Shown here in pieces: positions 27,189 to 36,832 of a DNA stretch of 64,000 nucleotides. Where the stretch lies: assembly GCF_026339955.1 (NCBI RefSeq), contig NZ_JAPEPW010000001.1, positions 3,250,501 through 3,314,500 of the forward strand. Direction: 5' to 3'. The notes under the pieces were generated by a model, which saw only the letters and a program-made list of their open reading frames with translations, ran no database searches and was not told the DNA's origin. The stretch's first letter is position 1. Each line of letters begins with the position of its first letter. Made by a program: the position numbers and the translations under genes. This DNA comes from Streptomyces sp. NBC_01549. Lineage in GTDB: Bacteria; Actinomycetota; Actinomycetes; Streptomycetales; Streptomycetaceae.

Positions 27189-28781
27189 TTACGGGGTGCT
27201 CGTGGAGGGGGTCGGGGAAGGGGTGGACGACTGGGGCGCGCCTGGTCGGTTCTCCTTCGGGAGGTGGCGGCTGACCTCGGCCGTCGTCAGGCCCAGGCCG
27301 CCCAGTCTGATCTCGTCCCAGGCCTGGAGGCGGCGGGTGCCGCGGTCGACGTAGAGGACCGAGGCCTCGATGGGGTCGGGGTACTTGCCCTCGATCGCGC
27401 GCAGCCCGCTGCCGCCCGTCGAGCCCTCGACGCGCAGGCGGGTTCCGTACTTCATGACCTCCATCTGTTCGTGGTGGAGGTGACCGGCCAGGACGAGGGG
27501 CACCTCGCCGTCCGTCCCGCGTGCCGCCGACGGCTCGTGGGCGATGGCGATGTCGACGGGGGTGCCCGCCGTGCGCTGGTCGCGAAGGGCGGAGGCCAGG
27601 CGGGCGCCGGCCAGATCCTCCGCCGCGTCGCCGCCCGGGACGACCGACCGGTCGGGGGTGAACTGGGGGTCGCCGATGCCGGCGAAGCGCAGGCCCGCGA
27701 CCGTGATCGCGCGGCCGTCGTCCAGGACGTGCACGTTCTTCATGCGTTCCAGGTAGCGCTGGGTGACGAGGCTGTCGTGGTTGCCGCGCACCCAGACGTA
27801 GGGCGCGCCCAGGTCGGGGATGGGGTCCAGGAAGCCGTTCTCGGCCGACGTTCCGTGGTCCATGGTGTCGCCGGAGTCGACGATCACATTGATCGAGTAC
27901 TGCTTCACCAGCGACGCGATGATCTTCCAGCCCGCGGGGTTGAGGTGGATGTCGGAGACGTGCAGGACCCGGATCGTGGACGGGTCCGGCTCGTACGTCG
28001 GGAGCGTGGACGTGACGTCGTAGAGCTTTGTCACGTTCGTCACCAGGCGTGCCAACTCCTCCTGGTAGACGTTGAATTCGCTGACGATGTTGCGGGCGTT
28101 GCCGACGAGGGAGGGGGCGGAGGAGAGCAGTCCGGAGAACCTCGGTTCCAGGACCGAGTTCGGGTTCCAGGTGGCGAAGGCCGTCGCGCCGGAGGCGGTG
28201 AGCAGAGTGAGGGCCAGGCCACCGGCGGCCAGGGCGCGGCGCGGGCGGCGGTAGACCGCGAGGCCGAGGGCCGTGGCGCCCGACACGACCGCGACGCAGG
28301 ACCGTACGGCCAGGTCGAGCGTGCCGTGCTCGACGTCGTGCGCGACCTCGTCCTGCAGTCCCGAGAGCCGCTCGGGGTGGTCGACCAGGGCCTGTGCGCG
28401 GACCGGGTCGAGCTGGTCGACGTTCACGTCGAGGCGGACCGGTGCGACGTGGCTGTTGAGCTCCAAGGCGCCGAGCGGGGAGACGTTGATCTTGGTGCCG
28501 CCGGTGGCCGAGGGGCGCAGGGTCATCGTGGTGTTCATGGGGCCGACCGGGACACGGACATTGCCCACGATCAGCAGGCCCAGCCAGGCACCGAGGAGGA
28601 CGACCGCCATCAGGCCGAGCGCCCGGGCGTACGGGTTCGGCTCCTGGACGAGTTCCTCGGTGACGGGGCGGAAGCGGGGGGTGCGGCGGAAGCGGCCGGA
28701 GGGGAGGTTGTGGCGTTTGCGGGTCAGGGTGGTGGTGACGGCGGACATGGCGGTGGTGACGGCAGCGGGGACGCGGGCCAT
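27189..28781 (-). CDS. membrane-anchored metallophosphoesterase
   Basis: A 530-residue protein. N-terminal half: a membrane helix near residue 55 (LGLMAVVLLGAWLGLLIV), an extracellular-looking segment with NVRVPVGPMNTTM, then two more helices around residues 160-205. C-terminal half: calcineurin-like phosphoesterase with all main metal motifs, DIHLNPAG (DxH), SGDTMDHG (GD), RGNHDS (GNHD), AHEPSAA, and AGHLHHEQ (GHxH). A Ser/Thr/Pro tail closes it. The catalytic domain probably lies outside the membrane or next to it; the substrate is unknown. Its ATG at 28781 is divergent from the small metallopeptidase gene. Confidence 0.9.
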   Translation of the reverse strand: MARVPAAVTTAMSAVTTTLTRKRHNLPSGRFRRTPRFRPVTEELVQEPNPYARALGLMAVVLLGAWLGLLIVGNVRVPVGPMNTTMTLRPSATGGTKINVSPLGALELNSHVAPVRLDVNVDQLDPVRAQALVDHPERLSGLQDEVAHDVEHGTLDLAVRSCVAVVSGATALGLAVYRRPRRALAAGGLALTLLTASGATAFATWNPNSVLEPRFSGLLSSAPSLVGNARNIVSEFNVYQEELARLVTNVTKLYDVTSTLPTYEPDPSTIRVLHVSDIHLNPAGWKIIASLVKQYSINVIVDSGDTMDHGTSAENGFLDPIPDLGAPYVWVRGNHDSLVTQRYLERMKNVHVLDDGRAITVAGLRFAGIGDPQFTPDRSVVPGGDAAEDLAGARLASALRDQRTAGTPVDIAIAHEPSAARGTDGEVPLVLAGHLHHEQMEVMKYGTRLRVEGSTGGSGLRAIEGKYPDPIEASVLYVDRGTRRLQAWDEIRLGGLGLTTAEVSRHLPKENRPGAPQSSTPSPTPSTSTP

Positions 28782-28876
28782 TGGTCCCGTATGCCCAAGT
28801 GTGGCGGCGGGTATGCGGGGTCGTACGGGGTTGTCGTCGACTCTCCTGCGAGGCGGTCGTGCCGGACAATGGCCGT

Positions 28877-29227
28877 GTGCTGGAGATGACGCGCGAGGAG
28901 TTCGAGGAACTGGTCGCCGAGGCGCTGGACCGGATTCCGCCGGAGCTGACGCGGCTGATGGACAACGTGGCGGTGTTCGTCGAGGACGAGCCCGACCCTG
29001 CCGATCCCGAGCTGCTCGGGCTCTACGAGGGAACTCCCCTGACCGACCGCGGGGAGTGGTACGCGGGGGTGCTGCCGGATCGGATCACGATCTACCGGGG
29101 GCCGACCCTTCGGATGTGCGAGACGCGGGAGGACGTGGTCGCGGAGACCGAGGTCACCGTGGTGCACGAGATCGCTCATCACTTCGGGATCGATGACGAA
29201 CGGTTGCATGCGCTCGGCTACGGGTGA
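28877..29227 (+). CDS. small zincin-like metallopeptidase family protein
   Basis: A 116-residue protein of the possible-zinc-metallopeptidase family (PF06262 type). It has MTREEFEELVAEALDRIPPE near the start, then VAVFVEDEPD, GLYEGTPLT and ITIYRGP. The zinc-binding HExxH is HEIAHH near residue 100, followed by FGIDDERL. The start is GTG 28877 or ATG 28886; both give the family N-terminus and the ribosome site is weak. A longer frame exists from 28781 but overlaps the divergent gene. Peptidase activity of this family has not, to my knowledge, been firmly shown. Confidence 0.88.
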   Translation: MLEMTREEFEELVAEALDRIPPELTRLMDNVAVFVEDEPDPADPELLGLYEGTPLTDRGEWYAGVLPDRITIYRGPTLRMCETREDVVAETEVTVVHEIAHHFGIDDERLHALGYG

Positions 29228-29409
29228 GCGGGTGAGGGCGGGCGGGGGAGCGGGCGGCGGGGAACGGACGCTTCTTGGCGCTCGGACGCGTGTCATGTTC
29301 CCGCGTGTCCTCTTGCGGGCGGCGGGAGTTGGGCAGGGGGACTCCCCGATCCGTCCCCAGGCTCTCGGCCCCGCCGAGCAGGGGAGACCCCATCCGGAGG
29401 TGGCTGCCC

Positions 29410-29931
29410 GTGCGCGCCTTGTACGTATCCGTCCGTCTGGCCGCCACGGTCATCGTCGCCGCGTCCGCCGCCGGCTGTATGAGCGTGGGTGACGACGCGG
29501 GCCGGCCCGGGCCCGCGCACTCGGCGGGGCGGCACGGCGGGCGGGCTCCCGGCGGGGGATCCGCGGAGGGCGGGAGTGGCGCCGGGATCCACGCGGGGAC
29601 GGGCGTGAAGGGCGGTGCCTCCGCCAAGCCCGGTGAGTCGGCCTCCGGATCGGCGTCCGCGTCCGCGTCGGCCTCCGGGGGCGCGAAGCCGTCCGCCAAG
29701 GCGACGGGCAAGGGGGACGGCAAGGGGCAGCCGGAGCAGCCTCCGCCGTCGAACGGGGTGCCGAGTCCCACACACCCCACGTCCGAGCCGACTCCGCCGC
29801 CCCCTCCCCCGCCACCGCCCGTGACGTCGGCGCCCGATCCGACCACGGCGGAGCCCTCGTCCTCGGCGCATGAGCAGACCACGCAGCTGGTGGAGCGGGA
29901 GCCGGCGCCGCGGGCGGGCGAACCGGCGTAG
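29410..29931 (+). CDS. low-complexity putative lipoprotein
   Basis: A 173-residue exported protein. The signal VRALYVSVRLAATVIVAASA ends in a degenerate lipobox AAGC with Cys at residue 23. The mature part is almost entirely Gly/Ser/Ala/Pro-rich with a nine-proline run, ending ...REPAPRAGEPA. GGAGGT lies 8 bp before the GTG at 29410. It looks like a wall-spanning spacer without a folded domain. Function unknown. Confidence 0.7.
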   Translation: MRALYVSVRLAATVIVAASAAGCMSVGDDAGRPGPAHSAGRHGGRAPGGGSAEGGSGAGIHAGTGVKGGASAKPGESASGSASASASASGGAKPSAKATGKGDGKGQPEQPPPSNGVPSPTHPTSEPTPPPPPPPPPVTSAPDPTTAEPSSSAHEQTTQLVEREPAPRAGEPA

Positions 29932-30242
29932 AACGGGGTGGCCGGAAAGTCGGCGGGGACGTGGGGAATACGCTCGGCCCCGGTAGGTGTTACACCCCCT
30001 GTCATCAGACGTAAGACCTTCCCTACGCACCTGACCTGCTCTTTTGGGGTCGGTTTGCCTTCAGGGGCGGGGGGTGCGTATGGTGGTAGATCGTTTGATC
30101 CCATTTGCCCGGCGCCATTGCAGAGAGCGCCGCGTGTGGCGCGTACTCTCCCTTGCCGTGGCCGGACCGCATAGAGGCGGTCGATTGCGACTTCACGGAG
30201 TTTGGGCGCGTGCCGAAGAACTCCGGAAGGTTCGCATTTCGC
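29932..30242 (+). other. leader region of the DEAD-box helicase
   Basis: 311 bp without a supported gene. GGCGCCATTGCAGAGAGCGCC near 30110-30130 can form a hairpin, and further short stems follow, as expected of a structured 5' leader. An in-frame GTG at 30210 with GGAG 10 bp upstream is an alternative helicase start. Confidence 0.4.
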
Positions 30243-32501
30243 ATGTCTGTTTCCAGTACTGATCACGTCGTCGTGCCCGAGAACAACGAGAACGACAACA
30301 ACGAGGGCATCCAGGCCGTCGTCGAGACCGTCGAGATCGTGGAGACGGTCGAGGCCGTCGACGCCGCCCCCGAGATCACCTTCGACTCCCTCGGCCTCCC
30401 CGAGGGCGTCGTCCGCAAGCTCGCCCAGAACGGTGTGACCACCCCGTTCCCGATCCAGGCCGCGACCATCCCGGACGCCCTGGCCGGCAAGGACATCCTC
30501 GGCCGTGGCCGCACCGGCTCCGGCAAGACCCTCTCCTTCGGTCTGCCGACCCTGGCGCGGCTCGCCGGCGGTCACACCGAGAAGAAGAAGCCGCGCGCCG
30601 TCATCCTCACGCCGACCCGTGAGCTGGCCATGCAGGTCGCCGACGCGCTGCAGCCCTACGGCGACGTCCTCGGCCTGAAGATGAAGGTCGTCTGCGGCGG
30701 TACGTCGATGGGCAACCAGATCTACGCCCTGGAGCGCGGCGTCGACGTCCTCGTCGCCACCCCGGGCCGCCTGCGCGACATCATCAACCGTGGCGCCTGC
30801 TCGCTGGAGAACGTCCAGGTGGCCGTTCTCGACGAGGCCGACCAGATGTCCGACCTGGGCTTCCTGCCCGAGGTCACCGAGCTGTTCGACCAGATCCCGG
30901 CCGGCGGCCAGCGGATGCTGTTCTCAGCCACCATGGAGAACGAGATCTCCACGCTGGTCAAGCGCTACCTGACCAACCCGGTCACGCACGAGGTCGACAG
31001 CGCCCAGGGCAACGTCACGACGATGTCCCACCACATCCTCATCGTGAAGCCCAAGGACAAGGCGCCGGTCACCGCCGCGATCGCCTCCCGCAAGGGCCGC
31101 ACGATCATCTTCGTCCGCACCCAGCTGGGCGCCGACCGTATCGCCGAGCAGCTGCGCGACGCCGGTGTGAAGGCCGACGCACTGCACGGCGGCATGACCC
31201 AGGGCGCGCGGACCCGGACGCTGGCCGACTTCAAGGACGGTTACGTCAACGCGCTCGTCGCGACCGACGTTGCCGCCCGCGGTATCCACGTCGACGGCAT
31301 CGACCTCGTCCTGAACGTGGACCCGGCCGGTGACCACAAGGACTACCTGCACCGCTCCGGCCGTACGGCCCGCGCGGGACGCTCCGGCACCGTCGTGTCG
31401 CTGTCGCTGCCGCACCAGCGCCGTCAGATCTTCCGGCTGATGGAGGACGCGGGCGTCGACGCCGCGCGGCACATCATCAACTCCGGTACGGCCTTCGAGC
31501 CCGAGGTCGCCGAGATCACCGGCGCCCGCTCGATGACCGAGGTCCAGGCCCAGTCGGCGGGCGACGCCGCGCAGCAGGCCGAGCGCGAGGTGGCGCAGCT
31601 CACCAAGGAGCTGGAGCGCGCGCAGCGTCGTGCGGTCGAGCTGCGTGGGGAGGCCGACCGTCTGGTGGCCCGTGCCGCGCGCGAGCGGGGCGAGGACCCG
31701 GAGGCGGCGGTCGTCGCGGCCGCGGAGGCTCTGGCGGAGCAGGCGGTGGCCGAGGCTCCGGCCGAGACGCCGGCCGTGTCCGAGCAGCCCGCCGCCGAGC
31801 GTTCGTCCTACGAGCCGCGTCAGCGCCGTGACGAGCGGGGCAACTACGAGCGCCGCGACAACGACCGCGGTGACCGTGGTGGTTCCGGCTTCCGTCGGGA
31901 CAACGACCGTCGTGACGACCGTGGTGGCCGTTCGTTCGAGCGTCGCGATGACCGTGGTGGTTCCGGCTTCCGTCGGGACAACGACCGTCGCGATGACCGT
32001 GGTGGCCGTTCGTTCGAGCGTCGCGATGACCGTGGTGGTTCCGGCTTCCGTCGGGACAACGACCGTCGCGATGACCGTGGTGGCCGTTCGTTCGAGCGTC
32101 GCGATGACCGTGGTGGTTCCGGCTTCCGCCGCGACAACGACCGTCGTGACGACCGTGGCGGCTTCGACCGTGACCGTCGGGACAACGACCGTGGCGCCGC
32201 CGGCCGTTCGTTCGAGCGTCGTGACGACCGCGGTGGTTCCGGCTTCCGCCGCGACAACGACCGTGGCGCCGCCGGCCGTTCGTTCGAGCGTCGCGACGAC
32301 CGTGGCGGTCACCGTGGCAGCGACCGTCCCTTCAACCGCGACCGTCAGGACAACCGTCCCTCCAGCGGTTTCCGCGCCGGCAGCCACGACCGCCCGTACG
32401 GCCGTCGCGACGACCACCGCGGCACCGGCACCGGCAGCGGTACCGGCACGGGTTCCTTCGGCCGCCGCGACGAGAAGCCCCGCTGGAAGCGCAACGGCTG
32501 A
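30243..32501 (+). CDS. DEAD-box ATP-dependent RNA helicase with RG-rich repeat tail
   Basis: A 752-residue DEAD-box protein. Core motifs: FDSLGLPEGVVRKLAQNG with PFPIQ (Q motif), GRTGSGKT (I), PTRELAMQ (Ia), VLDEADQMSDLGF (II), FSATM (III), IFVRTQLGAD (IV) and HRSGRTARAG (VI). An alpha-helical linker rich in Glu/Ala is followed by a C-terminal tail of about 230 residues. The tail is made of Arg-Gly-Asp-rich repeats and probably binds RNA. The family is that of cold-shock or ribosome-assembly helicases (RhlE/DeaD type). Start ATG 30243 is chosen for the acidic N-terminus MSVSSTDHVVVPENNEND; GTG 30210 is possible. Confidence 0.92.
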   Translation: MSVSSTDHVVVPENNENDNNEGIQAVVETVEIVETVEAVDAAPEITFDSLGLPEGVVRKLAQNGVTTPFPIQAATIPDALAGKDILGRGRTGSGKTLSFGLPTLARLAGGHTEKKKPRAVILTPTRELAMQVADALQPYGDVLGLKMKVVCGGTSMGNQIYALERGVDVLVATPGRLRDIINRGACSLENVQVAVLDEADQMSDLGFLPEVTELFDQIPAGGQRMLFSATMENEISTLVKRYLTNPVTHEVDSAQGNVTTMSHHILIVKPKDKAPVTAAIASRKGRTIIFVRTQLGADRIAEQLRDAGVKADALHGGMTQGARTRTLADFKDGYVNALVATDVAARGIHVDGIDLVLNVDPAGDHKDYLHRSGRTARAGRSGTVVSLSLPHQRRQIFRLMEDAGVDAARHIINSGTAFEPEVAEITGARSMTEVQAQSAGDAAQQAEREVAQLTKELERAQRRAVELRGEADRLVARAARERGEDPEAAVVAAAEALAEQAVAEAPAETPAVSEQPAAERSSYEPRQRRDERGNYERRDNDRGDRGGSGFRRDNDRRDDRGGRSFERRDDRGGSGFRRDNDRRDDRGGRSFERRDDRGGSGFRRDNDRRDDRGGRSFERRDDRGGSGFRRDNDRRDDRGGFDRDRRDNDRGAAGRSFERRDDRGGSGFRRDNDRGAAGRSFERRDDRGGHRGSDRPFNRDRQDNRPSSGFRAGSHDRPYGRRDDHRGTGTGSGTGTGSFGRRDEKPRWKRNG
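31878..32330 (+). repeat. 78-bp in-frame tandem repeats in the helicase gene
   Basis: A 78-bp unit coding for 26 residues, GGSGFRRDND plus RRDDRGGRSFERRDDR, begins at 31878, 31956, 32034 and 32112. The first three are nearly identical at DNA level. Shorter divergent units continue to about 32330. The unit is easily expanded or contracted, so its copy number may be strain-specific or misassembled. Confidence 0.9.
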
Positions 32502-32568
32502 TCGCGGCACCTGGTCGCAGCACCTGATCGCAACAGCTGATCGCAACGGCTGACGCCGATCCGCTTCT

Positions 32569-32602
32569 GAGGGCCCGTACGACTCCGGTCGTACGGGCCC
32601 TC
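32569..32602. terminator. intrinsic terminator after the helicase gene
   Basis: A 15-bp perfect stem, GAGGGCCCGTACGAC/GTCGTACGGGCCCTC, with a TCCG loop. Just before it, CTGATCGCAACAG-like units repeat three times (32500-32550). Confidence 0.88.
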
Positions 32603-32788
32603 CGGCGTGTTCGGGGCCGGCCCGCAGCCGTTCTCTTTTTCACTACCGGCACCCGTGTGGCCGCTGTTAGCATCCGATCACTTGCATGGAGGGGCACGGC
32701 CGAGGGGGATTCGACGCGGCTGCGCACAGGGTGCGGGGAGGATCTGCCCCCGCTGCCATGCCGTTCTCGTTTCCCTGGGGAGGGACCC

Positions 32789-34939
32789 TTGATCACGCGC
32801 GTGCGCGCACGCACTTCGGCGGCCCGGCGCGGCCGGATCGCACTCACCGTGGTGGGCCTGGCAGCCTTGGGCGCCGGTTCGCTGACCGCCGCGGTTCCGG
32901 CCGCCGCGGACACCACGCCGACACCCGTCCAGACGGACGGCGTGTGGGGCATCGACTACGCGGGCGGCTTCCTGACCAGCGTGGAGAACACCCCGAGCGG
33001 CTACCAGTCGGTGATCGGCCGTCAGATCTCACCCGACGGCACCACGGTGCTGGAGCGGACCCGCCGCGGGTTCGCCGATGTCTTCGCGGACGGCAGCCAT
33101 GTGCAGCGGGTGCCGTGCGACGCCGGGAGCTGCGTACCGCTGCGGTCCACCGGCAATCAGCACGTCGGCTACTTCGCGGTCGACGAGCACGGCACGGAAC
33201 GCGCCCAGATCTGGCTGACCGAGAGCACCTCGGACTCGGCCGACGAACCGGCGGTGACCGGCGGCCGGTTCGTGGACGCCACCGGCCGCTACTACGTCTA
33301 CCAGGCCACCTCCACCGGCAAGCAGTACGTCGACGCCGTGAACCCGTACCGCTACGAGGACGTACGGCTCACCCGCTCCATCACCGCCGCCTCCGTGTGG
33401 GGCTCGGTGCTGTGGACACCCGGCACGGGCAACGGGACCGTGACGGCGTACGACCTGGAGCAGAAGAAGACCGTCCAGAGCGTCGCCACCGGCGCGCCCT
33501 GCAAGCTCAAGGAGCTCCAGGTCGTCGGCCGCTGGATCTACTGGAACTGCGGTCCGTCCGGCGCCGCGGGTGTCTACGACCGTACGGCGAACAAGAGCCT
33601 CACGGTTCCCTCCGGTCCCGCACTGGTCGGCGACGGCTATCTCGTCCAGCACGACCGGAGCGCCGGGAAGCTGATGCTGACGGACTACCACACCGGAACG
33701 GCTCAGGCCGCTCGCGCGGTCGCCGACCTCCCGGCCGGGAACACGGCCGACCAGCGCCGTCAGACCTGGACCGTGGACAAGTTCGGCGGCGACATCGCGT
33801 ACGTCGGCCAGGACAAGGCGATCCGGATCGTGCAGAGCGGGGTGCCCACCCAGTCGCTCGCGAAGGTCGAGTCGGACGTGGACGGCGACCAGGTGGACGC
33901 CAGGGTCGGCGTGGGCGGCAGCCTCACCTGGGACAGCTTCTGGCAGCTCAACAAACCCGCCGACTGGACCTTCACGGTGAAGGACGCCCAGGGCCGCACC
34001 GATCGTGTCATCAAGGGCAGCGGTACGTCGATCGACGTCGCCTGGGACGGGAAGACGGACTCCGGCGCTTACGCGTCCAACGGCCCCAAGACCTGGACGC
34101 TGAAAGCCACGGCCGCCGAGGGCGCCGGCACGTACACGACCAGCGGGAAGTTCGCGCTCACCGGTGGCCGGCAGGGCCATCACGACCAGGGCGGCTACAA
34201 CTACGGCGAGCTGGTCACGCTCAACTCCTCGGGCGGCCTCACGCTGCACTACACCGAAGGCAAGGGCGCCCTCGACTGGAAGCGCTCCGGGTCGGGCTGG
34301 CCCGCGGGCACCGTCGCCGTCCCGTTCGGCGACATGGGCAGCGACCGGTGCGCCGAGATGCTCGTCCGTATGCCGAACGGCGAACTGCGCCGCTACGCGG
34401 GCAAGTGCGGTGACCCGTACACCCCGGCGAGCAGCCACACCTCACTCGGTACGGGCTGGAACGCGTACAACGTGCTCACCGCACCCGGCGACCTCACCGG
34501 CGACGGTCGCGTCGACCTGCTGGCGCGCAAGGCCTCGACCGGTGACGTCTACCTGTTCGCCAACGACGGCGCGGGCAAGCTGAAGGCGGGCGTGAAGATC
34601 CGATCGGCGTGGACCGGCTACACGAAGATCGTCGGAGCCGGCGACCTGAACGGTGACGGTTTCGGTGATGTGTTGGCGCGGGACAAGACCGGGACGCTGT
34701 ACCGGTACAACGGCACGGGGACGGGTCTGCTCAAGGAGCGGGTGAAGGTGTTCTCGGGCTGGGGAGGCTCGTACAACTCCGTCGTCGGCGTCGGGGACAT
34801 CACCGGGGACGGGAAGAACGACCTGGTCGTGCGGGACACCTCCGGCAATCTCTACCGCCAGGACGGCAAGGGGAACGGGTCGTTCGGCTCACGAGTGAAG
34901 ATCGGCAGCGGCTGGAAGGGCTACAAGGGTCTGTTCTAG
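32789..34939 (+). CDS. secreted FG-GAP/VCBS repeat protein
   Basis: A 716-residue exported protein. The signal peptide has a basic start (RVRARTSAARRGR), a hydrophobic core (ALTVVGLAALGAGSLTAA) and AAA-D cleavage. A beta-propeller-like N-terminal part comes first. An FlgD-type Ig module follows with TVKDAQGRTDRVIKGSG and VAWDGKTDSGAYA near 410-450. Three FG-GAP repeats at the end hold the Ca-binding loops DLTGDGRVDLL, DLNGDGFGDVL and DITGDGKNDLV. These proteins typically bind surfaces or polysaccharide. Start: TTG at 32789 has GGGGAGGGA six bases upstream; GTG 32801 is the alternative. Confidence 0.87.
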   Translation: MITRVRARTSAARRGRIALTVVGLAALGAGSLTAAVPAAADTTPTPVQTDGVWGIDYAGGFLTSVENTPSGYQSVIGRQISPDGTTVLERTRRGFADVFADGSHVQRVPCDAGSCVPLRSTGNQHVGYFAVDEHGTERAQIWLTESTSDSADEPAVTGGRFVDATGRYYVYQATSTGKQYVDAVNPYRYEDVRLTRSITAASVWGSVLWTPGTGNGTVTAYDLEQKKTVQSVATGAPCKLKELQVVGRWIYWNCGPSGAAGVYDRTANKSLTVPSGPALVGDGYLVQHDRSAGKLMLTDYHTGTAQAARAVADLPAGNTADQRRQTWTVDKFGGDIAYVGQDKAIRIVQSGVPTQSLAKVESDVDGDQVDARVGVGGSLTWDSFWQLNKPADWTFTVKDAQGRTDRVIKGSGTSIDVAWDGKTDSGAYASNGPKTWTLKATAAEGAGTYTTSGKFALTGGRQGHHDQGGYNYGELVTLNSSGGLTLHYTEGKGALDWKRSGSGWPAGTVAVPFGDMGSDRCAEMLVRMPNGELRRYAGKCGDPYTPASSHTSLGTGWNAYNVLTAPGDLTGDGRVDLLARKASTGDVYLFANDGAGKLKAGVKIRSAWTGYTKIVGAGDLNGDGFGDVLARDKTGTLYRYNGTGTGLLKERVKVFSGWGGSYNSVVGVGDITGDGKNDLVVRDTSGNLYRQDGKGNGSFGSRVKIGSGWKGYKGLF

Positions 34940-34997
34940 CCAATCCCACGCCGCCGTTGGCGCATGTCGATCCCCCGGCGAGGGAATCGCTGGGGGC

Positions 34998-36533
34998 ATG
35001 ACAAATGACGCCAAGGCGAGTGGGCTGTCGGACGAAGAACGGCTTGCCCAGCTCGGCTACACGCAGGTTCTCGCCCGCCGCATGTCGGCGTTCTCCAACT
35101 ATGCGGTCTCCTTCACGATCATCTCGGTCCTGTCGGGCTGCCTGACGCTGTACCTGTTCGGCATGAACACCGGCGGTCCGGCCGTGATCACCTGGGGATG
35201 GGTCGCGGTCGGACTGATGACGCTGTTCGTGGGGCTGTCGATGGCCGAGATCTGTTCGGCCTATCCGACCTCCGCGGGGCTGTACTTCTGGGCCCACCGG
35301 CTCGCCCCGGCGCGGTCCGCGGCCGCCTGGGCCTGGTTCACGGGGTGGTTCAACGTCCTGGGACAGGTCGCGGTGACCGCCGGCATCGACTTCGGCGCGG
35401 CGTCCTTCCTGGGCGCGTACCTGAACCTGCAGTTCGACTTCGGCGTCACGCCGGGCCGTACGATCCTGCTCTTCGCCGGGATCCTCGTCCTGCACGGGCT
35501 GCTGAACACCTTCGGGGTCCGGATCGTCGCCCTCCTCAACGACATCAGCGTGTGGTGGCACGTGCTGGGCGTCGGGGTGATCGTGGGCGCGCTCGCCTTC
35601 GTACCGGACCACCACCAGTCCACGTCCTTCGTGTTCACGCACTTCGTCAACAACACGGGCTGGGGCAGCGGGGTGTACGTCGTCCTGATCGGCCTGCTGA
35701 TGGCGCAGTACACCTTCACCGGGTACGACGCCTCCGCCCATATGACGGAGGAGACGCACGACGCGTCCACCGCGGGCCCGAAGGGCATCGTGCAGTCGAT
35801 CTGGACCTCGTGGATAGCCGGATTCGTGCTGCTCCTCGGCTTCACCTTCGCCATCCAGTCGTACGACGACGAGCTGGGCTCGGCGACCGGTGCGCCGCCG
35901 GCGCAGATCCTGCTCGACGCGCTCGGAGCCACGGCGGGCAAGCTCCTGCTCCTGGTCGTGATCGGCGCCCAGCTCTTCTGCGGCATGGCGTCCGTGACCG
36001 CCAACAGCCGCATGATCTACGCCTTTTCGCGGGACGGCGCGTTGCCGTTCTCGCACGTCTGGCACACCGTGAGCCCGCGCACGCGCACGCCGGTCGCGGC
36101 GGTGTGGCTGGCGGCACTGGGCGCCCTGGTGCTGGGGCTGCCGTACCTGATCAACGTGACGGCGTACGCGGCCGTGACGTCGATCGCCGTGATCGGGCTC
36201 TACATCGCGTACGTCATCCCGACGCTGCTGCGGCTGCGCAAGGGGGAGGCCTTCGAGCCGGGTCCGTGGCACCTGGGCCGCTGGTCGCGCGCGATCGGCG
36301 TCGTCTCGGTCGCCTGGGTCGTCGTGATCACCGTGCTGTTCATGTTGCCGCAGGTCTCGCCGGTCACCTGGGAGACCTTCAACTACGCCCCGGTCGCGGT
36401 CCTCGTCGTCCTGGGCTTCGCCGCGACCTGGTGGCTGGCCTCGGCCCGCCACTGGTTCCTCAACCCCGGCCACGCCCGTACGATCGCCCGCGTGGCGGCC
36501 CGCAAGGACGCGCCCGAACCGGTTGATCCGTAG
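34998..36533 (+). CDS. APC-superfamily amino acid permease
   Basis: A 511-residue transporter with about 12 membrane helices. It opens LAQLGYTQVLARRMSAFSNYAVSF, the mark of the ACT/GABA-permease-like group of the amino acid-polyamine-organocation superfamily. Helix 2 has the APC motif region MAEICSAYPTSAGLYFWAH. Cytoplasmic loops carry MTEETHDASTAGPKGIV and NSRMIYAFSRDGALPFS, both typical. The likely substrates are amino acids, GABA or choline-like amines; I cannot choose between them. It is monocistronic, starting 59 bp after the FG-GAP gene, with the tRNA-Lys downstream. Confidence 0.92.
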   Translation: MTNDAKASGLSDEERLAQLGYTQVLARRMSAFSNYAVSFTIISVLSGCLTLYLFGMNTGGPAVITWGWVAVGLMTLFVGLSMAEICSAYPTSAGLYFWAHRLAPARSAAAWAWFTGWFNVLGQVAVTAGIDFGAASFLGAYLNLQFDFGVTPGRTILLFAGILVLHGLLNTFGVRIVALLNDISVWWHVLGVGVIVGALAFVPDHHQSTSFVFTHFVNNTGWGSGVYVVLIGLLMAQYTFTGYDASAHMTEETHDASTAGPKGIVQSIWTSWIAGFVLLLGFTFAIQSYDDELGSATGAPPAQILLDALGATAGKLLLLVVIGAQLFCGMASVTANSRMIYAFSRDGALPFSHVWHTVSPRTRTPVAAVWLAALGALVLGLPYLINVTAYAAVTSIAVIGLYIAYVIPTLLRLRKGEAFEPGPWHLGRWSRAIGVVSVAWVVVITVLFMLPQVSPVTWETFNYAPVAVLVVLGFAATWWLASARHWFLNPGHARTIARVAARKDAPEPVDP

Positions 36534-36642
36534 GGCTGTTCGCTGTTGGCGTGGCCGGGTCGCCGATACCCGATCGGAGTCCCGGCCTCGTCCGGCTATG
36601 CTCGGGGATGCATCGGCACGGGATCGATCCGGGCCGACGTGT

Positions 36643-36715
36643 GGACCCTTAGCTCAATTGGCAGAGCAGTGGACTTTTAATCCATTGGTTGTGGGTTCGA
36701 GTCCCACAGGGTCTA
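36643..36715 (+). tRNA. tRNA-Lys (anticodon TTT)
   Basis: Acceptor GGACCCT with AGGGTCT (G1-U72 wobble), D-arm AGCTCAATTGGCAGAGC, anticodon loop CTTTTAA on a TGGA/TCCA stem, T-loop TTCGAGT, discriminator A. The integrase fragment just beyond it suggests that its 3' half served as an attachment site. A weak hairpin (AGAGGG...CCCTCT, 36726-36744) may be its terminator. Confidence 0.93.
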
Positions 36716-36832
36716 CGGCTGCGGGGAGAGGGTAAAACCCCTCTGACCTGCTACGCAGCGCTCGGGTCGGCTTCGGCTGGCTCGGGCGCTGTTTCGATTT
36801 CGGGACCTTGCGTGCGCGATGCGTGAGCGGAT

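Noticed and set aside
30023..30244. Leftward 73-codon frame opposite the helicase leader
   Set aside because: No ribosome site, and it overlaps the likely promoter and leader of the helicase; composition is not distinctive.
31878..32330. Regular repeats that could be taken for a CRISPR array
   Set aside because: The repeats are in frame, code for Arg-Gly-rich protein, and have no unique spacers.
36654..36720. Peptide GLEPTTNGLKVHCSAN at the end of the integrase frame
   Set aside because: This is simply the antisense translation of tRNA-Lys, a common annotation artefact.
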